64,000 nucleotides of DNA from Rhodoferax sp. (GCA_008015235.1 SSFF01000003.1:62001-126000); one strand, 5' to 3'. Positions 43,467-52,634 are shown, numbered from the stretch's first letter. Notes: generated by a model from the sequence alone, not told the origin. Program-made: numbers and translations.

Positions 43467-45269
43467 ATGACGATCACCCCCTACGAGCAGAATTTCGGCA
43501 CCGAGTACCAGCGCTCACTGGTCACGCTGGGCCAGGCCATGCGCCAGATCATTCGGCACTTTGGCGCCGACACCGTGTACGGCGTGGGCGGTGACTTTGC
43601 CGCCAACCTGATTGCCGCGCTCGACCAGGACGGGCTGACCATTTCGCCCTCCAGCAACGAAATGCACGCCGGCTTTTGCGCCTGCGCCCAGGCCGAAGTG
43701 CAGGGCATGGGCTTTTGCCTGACGACCTACACCGTGGGCTCCCTACCCTGCACCACGGCCGCCGCACTGGCCAAGACCGAAGGCCTGCCGGTGGTCTTCA
43801 TATCCGGCGCGCCGGGCGAAGACGAAGTGCACCAGAGCAGCATCCACCACATGGTGCAACCTGGCGACAGCTGGCGCGCCGAGTACGACGCAGCGCTGCG
43901 CGCGTTTGCCGCGCTGGGCATCCGTGCCGAGCGCCTGCAAGGCGACCGCGCACGCGGCCAGCCCAATATCTCGGCCTTCCGCTTCTTCGAACTCGTGAAA
44001 CACGCTTGGCTGCACCGTGAGCCGGTGTTCATCGAAGTGCCGCGCAACCTGGTGTTTGCGCTCACCCAGCCCCTGGCCCTGCCACCGGTAGCGCAGTTGC
44101 AAAGCGACGAAATTCCGTTTGCGGGCCTGCAGGCCGTGCTGGAGAACATCGTGGCCAAGTTCCGGGCGGCCAAGCACCCGCTGGTGTACTTCGGCGTGCA
44201 GGTGCGCCGCAACCCCGAGCTGACCCAGCTGATGGTGGCTTTCTGCCACCGTTTCCACATTCCCTACGCCAGCCACTGGTTTGCCAAGGGCGCGGTCGAT
44301 GAGACCCACCCGCTGTGCTTGGGCGGCTACAACGGCGCGTTCAGCGACCCGGCCATCCGCACTTTCATCGAAAACCAGGTGGACTACGTGCTCGACCTGG
44401 GCACCAGCATCATCGCGCAGGACACGGCCAGCGCCTTCCAGACCGGCACCCACTTCATTGCCGACTTCCCCAACAAGACCGTGCTCAAGTCCACGGTGCC
44501 GCGCGAGAAGGAACTGGTCCGCATCCTGCAAGGGCTGCTGCAGGCCGAGCTGCCCCAATATCACTACAGCGCCCCGGCACGCACAGCGCCTACATTGGCT
44601 GCGGATGCCAAGATGGACTTCCATGTGCTGACTGACGTACTGAACCAGCTGCAAGCGGAGCAGGACTTTGGCACCGTGTTCGTACCCGAAGTCGGCAACT
44701 CCTTCTTTGCCAGCTTTGGCCTGGCACCGAAGGCTACGCAGCTGGGCGTGAACTGGCTGGCCAACCCCTGGTACGCCGCCATGGGCACCGCCCTGCCCTA
44801 CGCCCGCGTGGCCGCCGAGACCGTGCGCGACGCTGGCCACAACGACCGCGTGGTCCTCATCACCGGCGACGGCGGCTTCCACTTCCAGCTCAACGAGCTT
44901 ATCCATGTGCAGAAACAGGGCCTGCCGCTGACCATCATCTACATGCGCAACGATGTGTTCCACCTGGGCAAGAGTGGCGACGGCCCGATCTACCACTGCT
45001 CCACCAGCGGCTTTGACGTGCACAAGCTGGTGCAGGCCTACGGTGGCGAAGCGCGGCGCTGCGAGACCATTGGCGAATTCAGCGCCTACTACCGCGAATG
45101 CCTGGCCGCCCACAGCGGCATACGCCTGATCGAAGTGCCGTGTTCACTGGAGCCCCAGTACCAGTGCCGCGAGATTGCGCTGCTGAACCTTTACATCAAG
45201 TCGCGCAACGGCGACCCGCAGGCCATCGTCGCCTGGAAAGCTGCCACGCAAGTCCACAATGTAGAGTGA
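43467..45269 (+). CDS. Thiamine-diphosphate-dependent 2-oxo-acid decarboxylase-like enzyme
   Basis: 600 residues with the three-domain decarboxylase layout. The Pyr domain has the cofactor-activating Glu in PSSNEMHAGFCACAQAE, followed by SGAPGEDEVH; the middle domain is at about 210-350; the PP domain has ITGDGGFHFQLNELIHV ending YMRND, the TPP/Mg2+ motif (GDG to ND). Closest by pattern to pyruvate and indolepyruvate/phenylpyruvate decarboxylases. The substrate is uncertain. The perfect FNR box upstream suggests use under low oxygen, for example reductive disposal of 2-oxo acids. Confidence 0.85.
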   Translation: MTITPYEQNFGTEYQRSLVTLGQAMRQIIRHFGADTVYGVGGDFAANLIAALDQDGLTISPSSNEMHAGFCACAQAEVQGMGFCLTTYTVGSLPCTTAAALAKTEGLPVVFISGAPGEDEVHQSSIHHMVQPGDSWRAEYDAALRAFAALGIRAERLQGDRARGQPNISAFRFFELVKHAWLHREPVFIEVPRNLVFALTQPLALPPVAQLQSDEIPFAGLQAVLENIVAKFRAAKHPLVYFGVQVRRNPELTQLMVAFCHRFHIPYASHWFAKGAVDETHPLCLGGYNGAFSDPAIRTFIENQVDYVLDLGTSIIAQDTASAFQTGTHFIADFPNKTVLKSTVPREKELVRILQGLLQAELPQYHYSAPARTAPTLAADAKMDFHVLTDVLNQLQAEQDFGTVFVPEVGNSFFASFGLAPKATQLGVNWLANPWYAAMGTALPYARVAAETVRDAGHNDRVVLITGDGGFHFQLNELIHVQKQGLPLTIIYMRNDVFHLGKSGDGPIYHCSTSGFDVHKLVQAYGGEARRCETIGEFSAYYRECLAAHSGIRLIEVPCSLEPQYQCREIALLNLYIKSRNGDPQAIVAWKAATQVHNVE

Positions 45270-45334
45270 AATCAGCATTTAGCCCGCACGGATATTGCGC
45301 CGTAAGCTACTGACTTCATAGCAATAACTTAACC
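45266..45334 (-). repeat. Intergenic repeat family, copy 7 (reverse)
   Basis: On the minus strand TTGCTATGAAGTCAGTAGCTTA, GCGCAATATCCG, TGCGGGCT and TGATTTCAC. Lies between the convergent TPP enzyme and hydrolase genes. Confidence 0.65.
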
Positions 45335-45336
45335 GA

Positions 45337-46251
45337 TCAAGGCCCGCTGGGCTCGGCGGCTTCGCAGCGCGCCAGGAAGTCGCCCACGCACAGCAGTTGC
45401 GAAGGCACGTTCAGGGCCGGGGCGTGGCCGCAGTCGGGCACTTCGACCACGGTCAGTCGCCCGGCGGCGCCGGGGCCGCGGCTGCGCATGGTGGCCACGG
45501 TTTCGGGCAGCACCAGGTCAGAGTTTGCACCGCGCAGGCACAGCACGGGAATGCCGATCTGGTCGTAGTGGTTCCAGATCAGGTAGTCGTTGGGGTGGGC
45601 AATGAACTGCTGCACCATGGCCGGGTCGTAATGCGGGGTCACGCGACCGTCGGCCAGGCGGCGCACCGAGGTCTCGGTCAGGCGGCGCCACTGCGCATCG
45701 CTGAGCCAGCCATAGGGCGCGTACACCTGGCGGAAAAAGGCTTCGAGTTCCCGCACCGTGGCAAAGGCGGGCGGCTGGCCGGCATACGAACGGATGCGCT
45801 CGATGGCCGCGTCCGCCAGCTGCGGGGCGTTGTCGTTGAGCACCAGGCTGCGGATGCGGCCCTTGAGCGTGGGCTCGAACACCCCCGCCGCCGCCACCGT
45901 GCCAATGGCCCCGCCCATGGACGTACCCACCCAGTGGGCCTGGGTGATGCCCAGCTGGTCCATCAGCTCCCGCGCCAGGCGGACGTAAAAGCGCAGGCAG
46001 TATTCCTCTTGCGGCTTGGCACTCCACTGGCTCAGCCCCCGGCCCAGGGTGTCGGGGCAGATGACGCGGTAGCCACGGCCGGCTAGGTAGTCGGCCAGCT
46101 CGTCCATGTCGCGCCCGGTGCGCGCCAGGCCATGCCAGGCGATGACCACCGGGTCGTGGGCGTCGCCCCACACGGTGTAATGCAGCTCATAGCCCGCGCA
46201 TGTGGCGTAGGCCGAGCGGTACGGGGCCTGGTGGGTCGTCACAGCGTTCAT
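45337..46251 (-). CDS. Alpha/beta hydrolase at the end of the liv-type operon
   Basis: 304 residues. VIAWHGLARTGRDMD is the oxyanion loop, WVGTSMGGAIGTVAAAGV the nucleophile elbow (Ser in GTSMGG), and PDCGHAPALN holds the catalytic His. Cytoplasmic, no signal peptide. ATG 46251 overlaps the stop of the livM-like gene, so it is the last gene of the transporter operon and may hydrolyse an imported ester or amide. Substrate unknown. Confidence 0.87.
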   Translation of the reverse strand: MNAVTTHQAPYRSAYATCAGYELHYTVWGDAHDPVVIAWHGLARTGRDMDELADYLAGRGYRVICPDTLGRGLSQWSAKPQEEYCLRFYVRLARELMDQLGITQAHWVGTSMGGAIGTVAAAGVFEPTLKGRIRSLVLNDNAPQLADAAIERIRSYAGQPPAFATVRELEAFFRQVYAPYGWLSDAQWRRLTETSVRRLADGRVTPHYDPAMVQQFIAHPNDYLIWNHYDQIGIPVLCLRGANSDLVLPETVATMRSRGPGAAGRLTVVEVPDCGHAPALNVPSQLLCVGDFLARCEAAEPSGP

Positions 46252-47321
46252 GCCTTGTCTCCCAGGGCCGCAGCCCGCAAGCGCCCCACCACCCCGGTGG
46301 GAAAGTAATACACCGACAACACGAAGAGCAGGCCCAGCCACAGCAGCCAGCGGTCGGGCGACAGCAGGCTGGAGAGCCAGGGCAGGCTGGAAGCCGCCTC
46401 GCTGCCAATGCGCAGCAGGTCCTGCAGGTAGCTTTGGGCAATGAGGAACAGCACCGCGCCGACGATGGCGCCGTAGAGCGTGCCCATGCCGCCGATGACG
46501 ACGATGAGCAGCACGTCCATCATGATTTCGAACGAGAGCGAGGTGTCGGGCCCGTTGTAGCGCAGCCAGAGCGCCAGCATGGCCCCGGCCAGTGTGGCGA
46601 AGAGCGCCGAGAGGATGCTGGAGATGGTGCGGTACACCACCACGCGGTAGCCGATGGCCTCGGCCCGGAACTCGTTTTCGCGGATGGCCTGCAGGACGCG
46701 GCCAAAGGGCGAGTTCACGATGCGCAGCAGCGCCAGGAACAGCACGGTGGCGGTGACAAACAGCACGTAGTACGACAGCAGGCGACCGTCGAGCATCACC
46801 CCCAGGAAGGGTTCTTCACTGAATTCGTAGCTCGGCGACAGGATGGCCGGCACCTTGAAGCTCAGCCCGTCCTCACCGCCCGTGAACTCGTGCAGTTGGG
46901 ACGCCAGCGTCAGAAAGGCCGAGGCCACGGCCAGCGTGATCATGGCGAAGAAGATGGCCCGCACCCGCAGCGAAAACAGGCCGATGAGCCAGGCCAGCAG
47001 CAAGGAGAGCACCAGCGCCGCCACCACGCCCACGGCCAGCGCCTCCCAGGTGGCGCCCAGGCGCGTGGTGGCAATCGCAATGCCGTAGGCCCCGATACCG
47101 AAGAACATGGTGTGGGCAAAGCTCACGATGCCGGTGTACCCCAGCAGCAGATCGAACGAAGCGACCAGCACGATGAACACCAGCACCTTGGCCGCCACGT
47201 TGAGCGCCTTGACGCCGGGAAACACGAAAGGCGTGAACGCCAGGCCCAGCACCAGCACGGCCAGCAGCACCGCGAGCCAGCGGCTGCGCGGCAGGTCATT
47301 GGAAAGAATGCGGTTCAGCAT
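46248..47321 (-). CDS. livM: Branched-chain amino acid-type ABC transporter permease LivM
   Basis: 357 residues with about ten hydrophobic segments. LLGYTGIVSFAHTMFFGIGA and FGRVLQAIRENEFRAEAIGY (EAA-like loop contacting the ATPases) mark the LivM family. GGAGG precedes the ATG. It pairs with LivH in the inner membrane. Confidence 0.92.
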   Translation of the reverse strand: MLNRILSNDLPRSRWLAVLLAVLVLGLAFTPFVFPGVKALNVAAKVLVFIVLVASFDLLLGYTGIVSFAHTMFFGIGAYGIAIATTRLGATWEALAVGVVAALVLSLLLAWLIGLFSLRVRAIFFAMITLAVASAFLTLASQLHEFTGGEDGLSFKVPAILSPSYEFSEEPFLGVMLDGRLLSYYVLFVTATVLFLALLRIVNSPFGRVLQAIRENEFRAEAIGYRVVVYRTISSILSALFATLAGAMLALWLRYNGPDTSLSFEIMMDVLLIVVIGGMGTLYGAIVGAVLFLIAQSYLQDLLRIGSEAASSLPWLSSLLSPDRWLLWLGLLFVLSVYYFPTGVVGRLRAAALGDKA

Positions 47322-47333
47322 GGGCTTTCCTCC

Positions 47334-48317
47334 TTAGCGGTTCGTGACCGGATAAACGCCTTGCGGGCGCCACAGCAGGATGGCGACCATGAGGGCGATG
47401 TTGGAAAACAGCGCCACCTTCGGCACCAGAAAGCCGGTGTAGTTGGCCATCAGCCCCACCAGCAGCGCGCCTATGAGGGCGCCGCCCGTGGAGCCCAGGC
47501 CGCCGATGATGATGACGATGAAGATCAGCACATTGACCTGCGCGCCCATCTGCGGCGTCACGTTCTGCTGGTACAGGCCCCACATCACGCCGCCCAGGCC
47601 GGCCAAGGCACTGCCCGCCACGAACACGCCGATGAACAGGCGGTTGATGCGGTAGCCCAGGCTTTCCACCATCTCACGGTCTTGCACCCCGGCGCGGATC
47701 AACAGGCCGACCTTGGTGCGCGTGAGCACCCAGGCCAACACGGCGAACACGGTCAGGCCCACCACCACGGCCATGAGGCGGTACTTTTCTACGGCTGCAT
47801 CGCCCAGGTAGAGCGAACCGCGCATGCCCTCGGGCAGCGGCAGCGGAATCTGCAGCGGCCCCCAGATGACCTTGATGAGTTCCTCGCCAATGATCATGCC
47901 GCCCATGGTGATGAGGATCTGCTTGAGGTGCTGCCCGTACACCGGCCGCACGATGAAGCGCTCGAACGCCAGACCCAAGGCACCCGCCACGGCCATGGCG
48001 ACGAACATGGCCGGGAACACCGCCACCAGGTTGCGCCACAGCTCGGTGGAGCCGGTCCAGTCGCCCATGGCGCCCATCACGCTGGTGGCCACAAAGGCAC
48101 CCAGCGCGATGAACACGCCGTGGCCGAAGTTCAGCACGTCCATCAGGCCGAACACCAGGGTCAGGCCGGAGGCGATGATGAAGACGATCATGCCCATGGC
48201 CAGCCCCGCCACGGTGAGCGTGACCCAGGTGCTGCCCGAGCCGATGAGCGGCAAGGCCAGCACCGCCAGCAGCGGCACCAGGGCCAGCGGCTTCCAATCC
48301 AGCGTCTTGCCGTTCAT
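47334..48317 (-). CDS. livH: Branched-chain amino acid-type ABC transporter permease LivH
   Basis: 327 residues. SGLTLVFGLMDVLNFGHGVF is the family signature, VESLGYRINRLFIGVFVAGS the ATPase-contact loop, and GGLGSTGGALIGALLVG the conserved C-terminal block. Twelve bases separate it from livM. A 91-bp gap containing a repeat copy separates it from livF. Confidence 0.93.
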   Translation of the reverse strand: MNGKTLDWKPLALVPLLAVLALPLIGSGSTWVTLTVAGLAMGMIVFIIASGLTLVFGLMDVLNFGHGVFIALGAFVATSVMGAMGDWTGSTELWRNLVAVFPAMFVAMAVAGALGLAFERFIVRPVYGQHLKQILITMGGMIIGEELIKVIWGPLQIPLPLPEGMRGSLYLGDAAVEKYRLMAVVVGLTVFAVLAWVLTRTKVGLLIRAGVQDREMVESLGYRINRLFIGVFVAGSALAGLGGVMWGLYQQNVTPQMGAQVNVLIFIVIIIGGLGSTGGALIGALLVGLMANYTGFLVPKVALFSNIALMVAILLWRPQGVYPVTNR

Positions 48318-48339
48318 ACGCCACCCCCAGCGATTGCAT

Positions 48340-48405
48340 TTGCTATGTTTTTGCTAGCTTCCTGCGCAATATATGTGCGGGCTAGAGCCCGATTTCGCAT
48401 GTAAT
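48340..48405 (+). repeat. Intergenic repeat family, copy 8 (forward)
   Basis: TTTGCTATGTTTTTGCTAGC, TGCGCAATATATG, TGCGGGCTAGAGCCCGATTT and CATGTAA. One of the best-formed copies. It is inside the liv operon, between livF and livH, on the strand opposite to the genes. Confidence 0.75.
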
Positions 48406-48408
48406 TTC

Positions 48409-49134
48409 TCATAGCGCCAGCCCCAGGAGTTGTTGCTGCAGGGCGGCGTCTTCGCTCAGGGCCTGCATGCTACCGGCGTGCACCACGCGGCCGTTGTCCA
48501 TGACCGCCACCTGGTCGCCCAGGCGCTGGGCGAAGTTGATGTTCTGCTCCACCAGCAGAATAGTGGTGCCGGTCTTCTTCAGCTCGGCGAAGGCGTCGAT
48601 CATGTTGTTGATGATGGCCGGGGCCAGGCCCTTGCTGGGCTCGTCCACGATGAGGAGCTTGCGCGGCTCGACGATGGCACGCGCCACCGCCAGCATCTGC
48701 TTTTGCCCGCCCGACAGCTTGCCCGCCGGGTGGTTCCAGAACTTTTCCACCGCGGGGAACAGCTGGTAAATCCACTGCAGGCGTTGCGCGTCCATCTGGG
48801 CCGCACGGCTGGCCTGGCGTGCTGCCAGCAGCATGTTCTCGGCCACCGTCAGGTCGGCAAAGATGCCCATGTTTTCGGGCACGTAGGCGATGTCGCGCTG
48901 GGCGATCTCGGGGGTAGCGGTGGCCGTGATGTCCTGGCCGTCAAACACCACCGTGCCTTGGCCCGCCTTCCACAGGCCCATGATGGTTCGCAGCGTGGTG
49001 GTCTTGCCTGCGCCATTGCGCCCCAGCAGCATGGTGAGCTGGCCCTTGGGCACGCACAGGTCCACGCCGTGCAGGATGTGGTACGCGCCGATGTGGGTGT
49101 GCACGCCCGTCAGTTCCAGAAGGTTCTCGCTCAT
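48409..49134 (-). CDS. livF: ABC transporter ATP-binding protein LivF
   Basis: 241 residues. Walker A LLGRNGAGKTTTLRT, signature LSGGQKQMLAVARAIV, Walker B LLIVDEPSKGLAP and H-loop LLVEQNINFA. The start overlaps the livG stop by four bases. Confidence 0.95.
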   Translation of the reverse strand: MSENLLELTGVHTHIGAYHILHGVDLCVPKGQLTMLLGRNGAGKTTTLRTIMGLWKAGQGTVVFDGQDITATATPEIAQRDIAYVPENMGIFADLTVAENMLLAARQASRAAQMDAQRLQWIYQLFPAVEKFWNHPAGKLSGGQKQMLAVARAIVEPRKLLIVDEPSKGLAPAIINNMIDAFAELKKTGTTILLVEQNINFAQRLGDQVAVMDNGRVVHAGSMQALSEDAALQQQLLGLAL

Positions 49135-49901
49135 GCGGCCTCCTTTTCAGGCGCCACACCCAGGTAGGCTTCCTGCACTACCGACGATGCAATCACCGTG
49201 GCCGGTTCGCCGTCTGCTACCAGGGTGCCGTTGTGCAGCACGATGATGCGGTCGGCCAGTTCGCGCACGACGTCCATCTTGTGCTCGACCAGCAGAATCG
49301 TCTTGGTCTTGTCGCTTTTCAGCTTGCGGATCAGGTTCAGGATGACTGGCGCCTCGTCGTGGCTCATGCCGGCCGTGGGCTCGTCAAACATGAACACCTG
49401 CGCGTCCAGCGCCATGAGCAAGGCGACTTCGAGCTTGCGCTGGTCGCCATGTGGCAGGCTGGCCACCACGGCGTTTTGCTGGTGGCGCATGGCCACCACG
49501 TCCAGGATCTCCAGCGCGCGGTTCGTCAACGCCACATGGTCGCTCCAGATGCTCCATAGGTTCAGCCCGCGCAGGTGCGCGCCGCTGTGCGCCGCCTGCA
49601 CCGCCAGGCGCACGTTCTCCAGCACGCTCAAGCTGGGGAACAGGTTGGTCAGTTGAAACGCCCTGCCCAGCCCGGCCCGGGTGCGCGCCGAGGGACTCAG
49701 CGCCGTCAGCTCCTCACCATTGAGAAACACCCGGCCCTGTGTGGCCGGTATCTGGCCCGAGATCAGGTTGAAGTACGTGGTTTTGCCGGCGCCGTTGGGG
49801 CCGACGATGGCCGTGAGCGTGCCCGGTGCGAACGTGCACGAGACAGCATTCACCGCCACGTGCCCGCCAAAGCGGACCGTGAGGTCTTGGGTTTCAAGCA
49901 T
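49131..49901 (-). CDS. livG: ABC transporter ATP-binding protein LivG
   Basis: 256 residues. Walker A IVGPNGAGKTTYFNLI, the LivG-type insertion between Walker A and the signature (NLWSIWSDHVALTNRALEIL), Walker B VFMFDEPTAGMSHDEA and H-loop LLVEHKMDVV. The signature reads LPHGDQRKLEVALLM in place of the canonical LSGGQ, a known variant in this subfamily. The upstream gap to the binding-protein gene holds a 143-bp inverted-repeat element. Confidence 0.93.
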   Translation of the reverse strand: MLETQDLTVRFGGHVAVNAVSCTFAPGTLTAIVGPNGAGKTTYFNLISGQIPATQGRVFLNGEELTALSPSARTRAGLGRAFQLTNLFPSLSVLENVRLAVQAAHSGAHLRGLNLWSIWSDHVALTNRALEILDVVAMRHQQNAVVASLPHGDQRKLEVALLMALDAQVFMFDEPTAGMSHDEAPVILNLIRKLKSDKTKTILLVEHKMDVVRELADRIIVLHNGTLVADGEPATVIASSVVQEAYLGVAPEKEAA

Positions 49902-49912
49902 GGTGGGGTTTT

Positions 49913-50055
49913 GTTGATTGGGAGAGCGGCGTAGCGAGCGCGTTCAGGGCAAGGCGCACAGCGCGCAGAAACCGGAACGTACTGGCGTACGTGAGGATTT
50001 CGAGCACTGCGCAACGCCGCCATGGGCGCGCGCAGTAGCCGAGCACCCAATCAAC
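49913..50055. mobile_element. 143-bp element bounded by 10-bp inverted repeats (possible MITE or structured extragenic repeat)
   Basis: GTTGATTGGG (49913-49922) and CCCAATCAAC (50046-50055) are perfect terminal arms. Nested dyads GCGGCG (49926-49931)/CGCCGC (50015-50020) and ACGTAC-TGGC-GTACGT (49977-49992) let the unit fold as one cruciform. It lies between the binding-protein gene, whose stop it touches, and livG. No open frame. No obvious target-site duplication. Confidence 0.5.
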
Positions 50056-51236
50056 TAGCGTTGGTTGCGGATCGGAACGTTCATCTCTTCGGCCTTGATC
50101 TCGCGCACCAGCTCGGGCACGCCCCAGGCGAAGGCCGGGTCGACCTTGATCTTGAAGTGGTACATGCTCTGCATGGCCTGGTGGTCTTCCTTGCGGAAAG
50201 TCATCTTGCCCTTGGGCGTGTCAAAACTCATGCCTTCCATGGTCTTGATCAGGGTGTTGGCTGCCGTCTCACCCTTGCTGTTGTTTAACGCCGTCACCAG
50301 CGCCATGGCGGCCGAGAAGCCCCCAGCGGTGAAGAAGTCCGGCGGTGTCTTGAACTGGCTGTAGTGGCGCGACACCAGCGCCTCGTTGACCGGGTTCTTG
50401 GGCATGCCGAAGTAGTAGTAGGCCGCGCCTTCCATGCCAGGGAACTGCTTGTAGGCGGTCATGGCGGGCAGGATGTTGCCGCCGGTGGCAATCTCGATGC
50501 CATTGCGCTTCAGGTCCAGGTCGGCAACCTTGAACGGGTTGCCGCCGGCCCAGATGATGAAGATGACCTTGCGGCCCGGCTGGTCCTTGAGCTTGTCGAT
50601 CAGGCGCTGGCCACCGGCGGTGAAGTCGGTGGTGGCGGGCGGCAAGTACTCTTCGTGGACGATCTTGGCTTTCTTCAGCGCTTCCTTGAAGGCCTTCACA
50701 CCGTCACGTCCAAAGGCACTGTCCTGCGCCATGGTGGCAATGGTGATGCCCTGTTTGTCCAGCGCCACGGCGTTGGCAATGGCATCCTGCGAGCTGTTGC
50801 GGCCGGTGCGGAAGATGTACTTGTTCCACTTGTCGCCGGTGATGCTGTCAGCCACCGCGGGCTCCACCAACAAAATCTTCTTGTATTCCTCGGCCACGGG
50901 CAGCATGGCCAGGGCCACGGGCGAAGCCGTGGGGCCGACCGCGATTTCGGCCTTGTCGTCGCCATAGGCGGTGGCCAGCAGGCTCTTGCCAAGGTCGGGC
51001 TTGCCCTGGTCGTCTTTCTCGATCACCACCAGCTTCTTGCCAGCCACGGTCATGGTGCCCTTGGTGGCGTAGTCCAGGCCCATCATGAAACCGGTCTGGG
51101 TCTGCTTGCCGTAGGCTTCCAGCGGACCGGTCTTGCTGTAGATGTGGGCAATCTTGATTTCCTTGGCCTGGCCAAAGGCGGCAGATGCGCCCAGAGCCGC
51201 CAGCGCCGTGGTGGCCAGCAAATGCGTCAGTTTCAT
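50055..51236 (-). CDS. ABC transporter substrate-binding protein, LivK/Peripla_BP_6 type
   Basis: 393 residues. Signal peptide MKLTHLLATTALAALGASAA with cleavage near AFGQA. The mature chain has the type I periplasmic fold: IKIAHIYSKTGPLEAYGKQT, VAGKKLVVIEKDDQGKPDLG, IAVGPTASPVALAMLPVAEE and ATMAQDSAFGRDGVKAFKEA. ATG 51236 follows AGGAGA; upstream in-frame codons lie in the AT-rich leader. First gene of the transporter operon. The ligand may be an amino acid, urea or aromatic/ester compound. Confidence 0.92.
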   Translation of the reverse strand: MKLTHLLATTALAALGASAAFGQAKEIKIAHIYSKTGPLEAYGKQTQTGFMMGLDYATKGTMTVAGKKLVVIEKDDQGKPDLGKSLLATAYGDDKAEIAVGPTASPVALAMLPVAEEYKKILLVEPAVADSITGDKWNKYIFRTGRNSSQDAIANAVALDKQGITIATMAQDSAFGRDGVKAFKEALKKAKIVHEEYLPPATTDFTAGGQRLIDKLKDQPGRKVIFIIWAGGNPFKVADLDLKRNGIEIATGGNILPAMTAYKQFPGMEGAAYYYFGMPKNPVNEALVSRHYSQFKTPPDFFTAGGFSAAMALVTALNNSKGETAANTLIKTMEGMSFDTPKGKMTFRKEDHQAMQSMYHFKIKVDPAFAWGVPELVREIKAEEMNVPIRNQR

Positions 51237-51635
51237 GGTGTCTCCTGTTGTAGGTTTGTGATCGCACCACAGCAGTGCAAGTGGCGTGCCAGGCTGAAAT
51301 GGCCGCAAAAGCCCCCTTACATGACATGCAAACCACCACCAGCGATCATTTTTCAGACATTTAATTGTATTATTTTCATGCATATGTATATTTTTTAAAC
51401 ATTTACTTCAACGCCACCGAGCCTACGGGCGCACTGCCGTCAGGCTTTTATTTCCAGTGTCAAAGCGCTGTCCAGGAATGACCGATGCGCCGCATAGCGG
51501 ACATGCCCCCTTGACAGGCCGACCAGAGGACGAAGAACCGCACCCAATCCAGATAAGCCTTCTCGGTTTTGTGGCTATAGTGCAATATCTGGTGATTCGG
51601 TATCTACTGCAAAGTTGGGCGTCTTAGGAATCGAA
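51237..51635. other. 399-bp gap: liv-type leader and start of the accessory island
   Basis: The part next to the binding-protein gene (51237-51400) holds its ribosome site and an AT-rich tract with TACAAT on the minus strand, a plausible -10. The rest is less GC-rich than the flanks. TTGACA at 51511 has no good -10 at 17 bp; TATAGT occurs at 51576. No gene is supported. Confidence 0.5.
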
Positions 51636-52577
51636 ATGGGAATCTTTGATCTCTTCTCCAAACGCCAGAAGCAACTACGCGGCGACGTACCTGATGTGTA
51701 TTCGTACGACACGATCCCACAACCTCTTCGAGTGCAGGTTGTTCACATCTGGCATGACACTATTGGGGATGGAAACGAGTATCACGACAGTTATCGTGGA
51801 GCGTACGGTGCGTATAAGTTGATCGTCGAGGCACTCTGCCGCGAGTACGGCGTTTTCAAGCTCACAGGCGCCAAAGAATACGGCGACCGCAATTACCTGT
51901 CCGAGCTTGCAAACTTCGTCCTACAGGAGCAAGAAATCGAGAAAGTTCTCGACGCAATTGAACTCTCGTTCAGAGTCATCGACCGCATGACTAGAAACTA
52001 CGACTATCTTCATCGGCAGCGAGCATCCGAGATAGCTGATGAGGCGATTGCGGAACTCAACGCACGATTCCAAGAACATGCCGTAGGGTTTCATTTCGCA
52101 GACGGTGAAATCATACGTGTCGATTCAAAGCTTCTCCATGCGGAGGTTGTTAAACCCGCCCTGACACTTCTGCATCAAAAAGAGTACGCAGGGGCCCAGG
52201 CAGAGTTCTTAAAGGCCCATGAACATTACCGGCATGGCAACACGAAGGAAGCCCTAACTGAGTGCTTGAAGGCACTGGAAAGCGTGATGAAGGCCATTTG
52301 TGGCAAACGACAGTGGCAACACCCGTCCAACGCGACCAGCAGTGCGCTAATCCAATGTTGCTTCGATAACGGCCTCGTACCTACCTTTTGGACTCAGCAG
52401 TTTTCTGCGCTCCGAAGCACACTTGAAAGCGGCGTCCCCACCGCAAGAAACAAACTCGGCGGGCACGGCCAAGGTTCATCGATAGTTAGCGTCCCACAGC
52501 ACTTGGTTGCATACGTGCTGCACATGACAGCTTCGGCCATCGTTTTTCTCGTTGAATCAGAGCGGTCATTGCCGTGA
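51636..52577 (+). CDS. AbiJ-like abortive-infection protein (AbiJ_NTD4 / STM4504-CBY_0614 type)
   Basis: 313 residues beginning MGIFDLFSKRQKQLRGDVPD and YDTIPQPLRVQVVHIWHDTI, the pattern I associate with the AbiJ N-terminal domain 4. The C-terminal part (about 185-310) is helical and contains ALTECLKALESVMKAICG and TARNKLGGHGQG, like the Abi_C/HEPN-type terminal domain with its Arg...His motif. Such proteins are toxins or RNases of phage-defence systems. ATG 51636 follows TAGGA. Codon use is visibly less GC-rich than neighbours, which supports acquisition by transfer. Confidence 0.75.
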   Translation: MGIFDLFSKRQKQLRGDVPDVYSYDTIPQPLRVQVVHIWHDTIGDGNEYHDSYRGAYGAYKLIVEALCREYGVFKLTGAKEYGDRNYLSELANFVLQEQEIEKVLDAIELSFRVIDRMTRNYDYLHRQRASEIADEAIAELNARFQEHAVGFHFADGEIIRVDSKLLHAEVVKPALTLLHQKEYAGAQAEFLKAHEHYRHGNTKEALTECLKALESVMKAICGKRQWQHPSNATSSALIQCCFDNGLVPTFWTQQFSALRSTLESGVPTARNKLGGHGQGSSIVSVPQHLVAYVLHMTASAIVFLVESERSLP

Positions 52578-52634
52578 CAGCGCGACGCCCAACCCATCAT
52601 TCCACCGGACCTGCTCGAAGAGCCGCGCAGGCCG

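Noticed and set aside
46200..48404. A 734-codon open frame antisense to the livM and livH genes
   Set aside because: Its product is rich in His, Gln, Gly and Arg without domains, the typical antisense shadow of GC-rich membrane genes; livH/livM are certain on the other strand.
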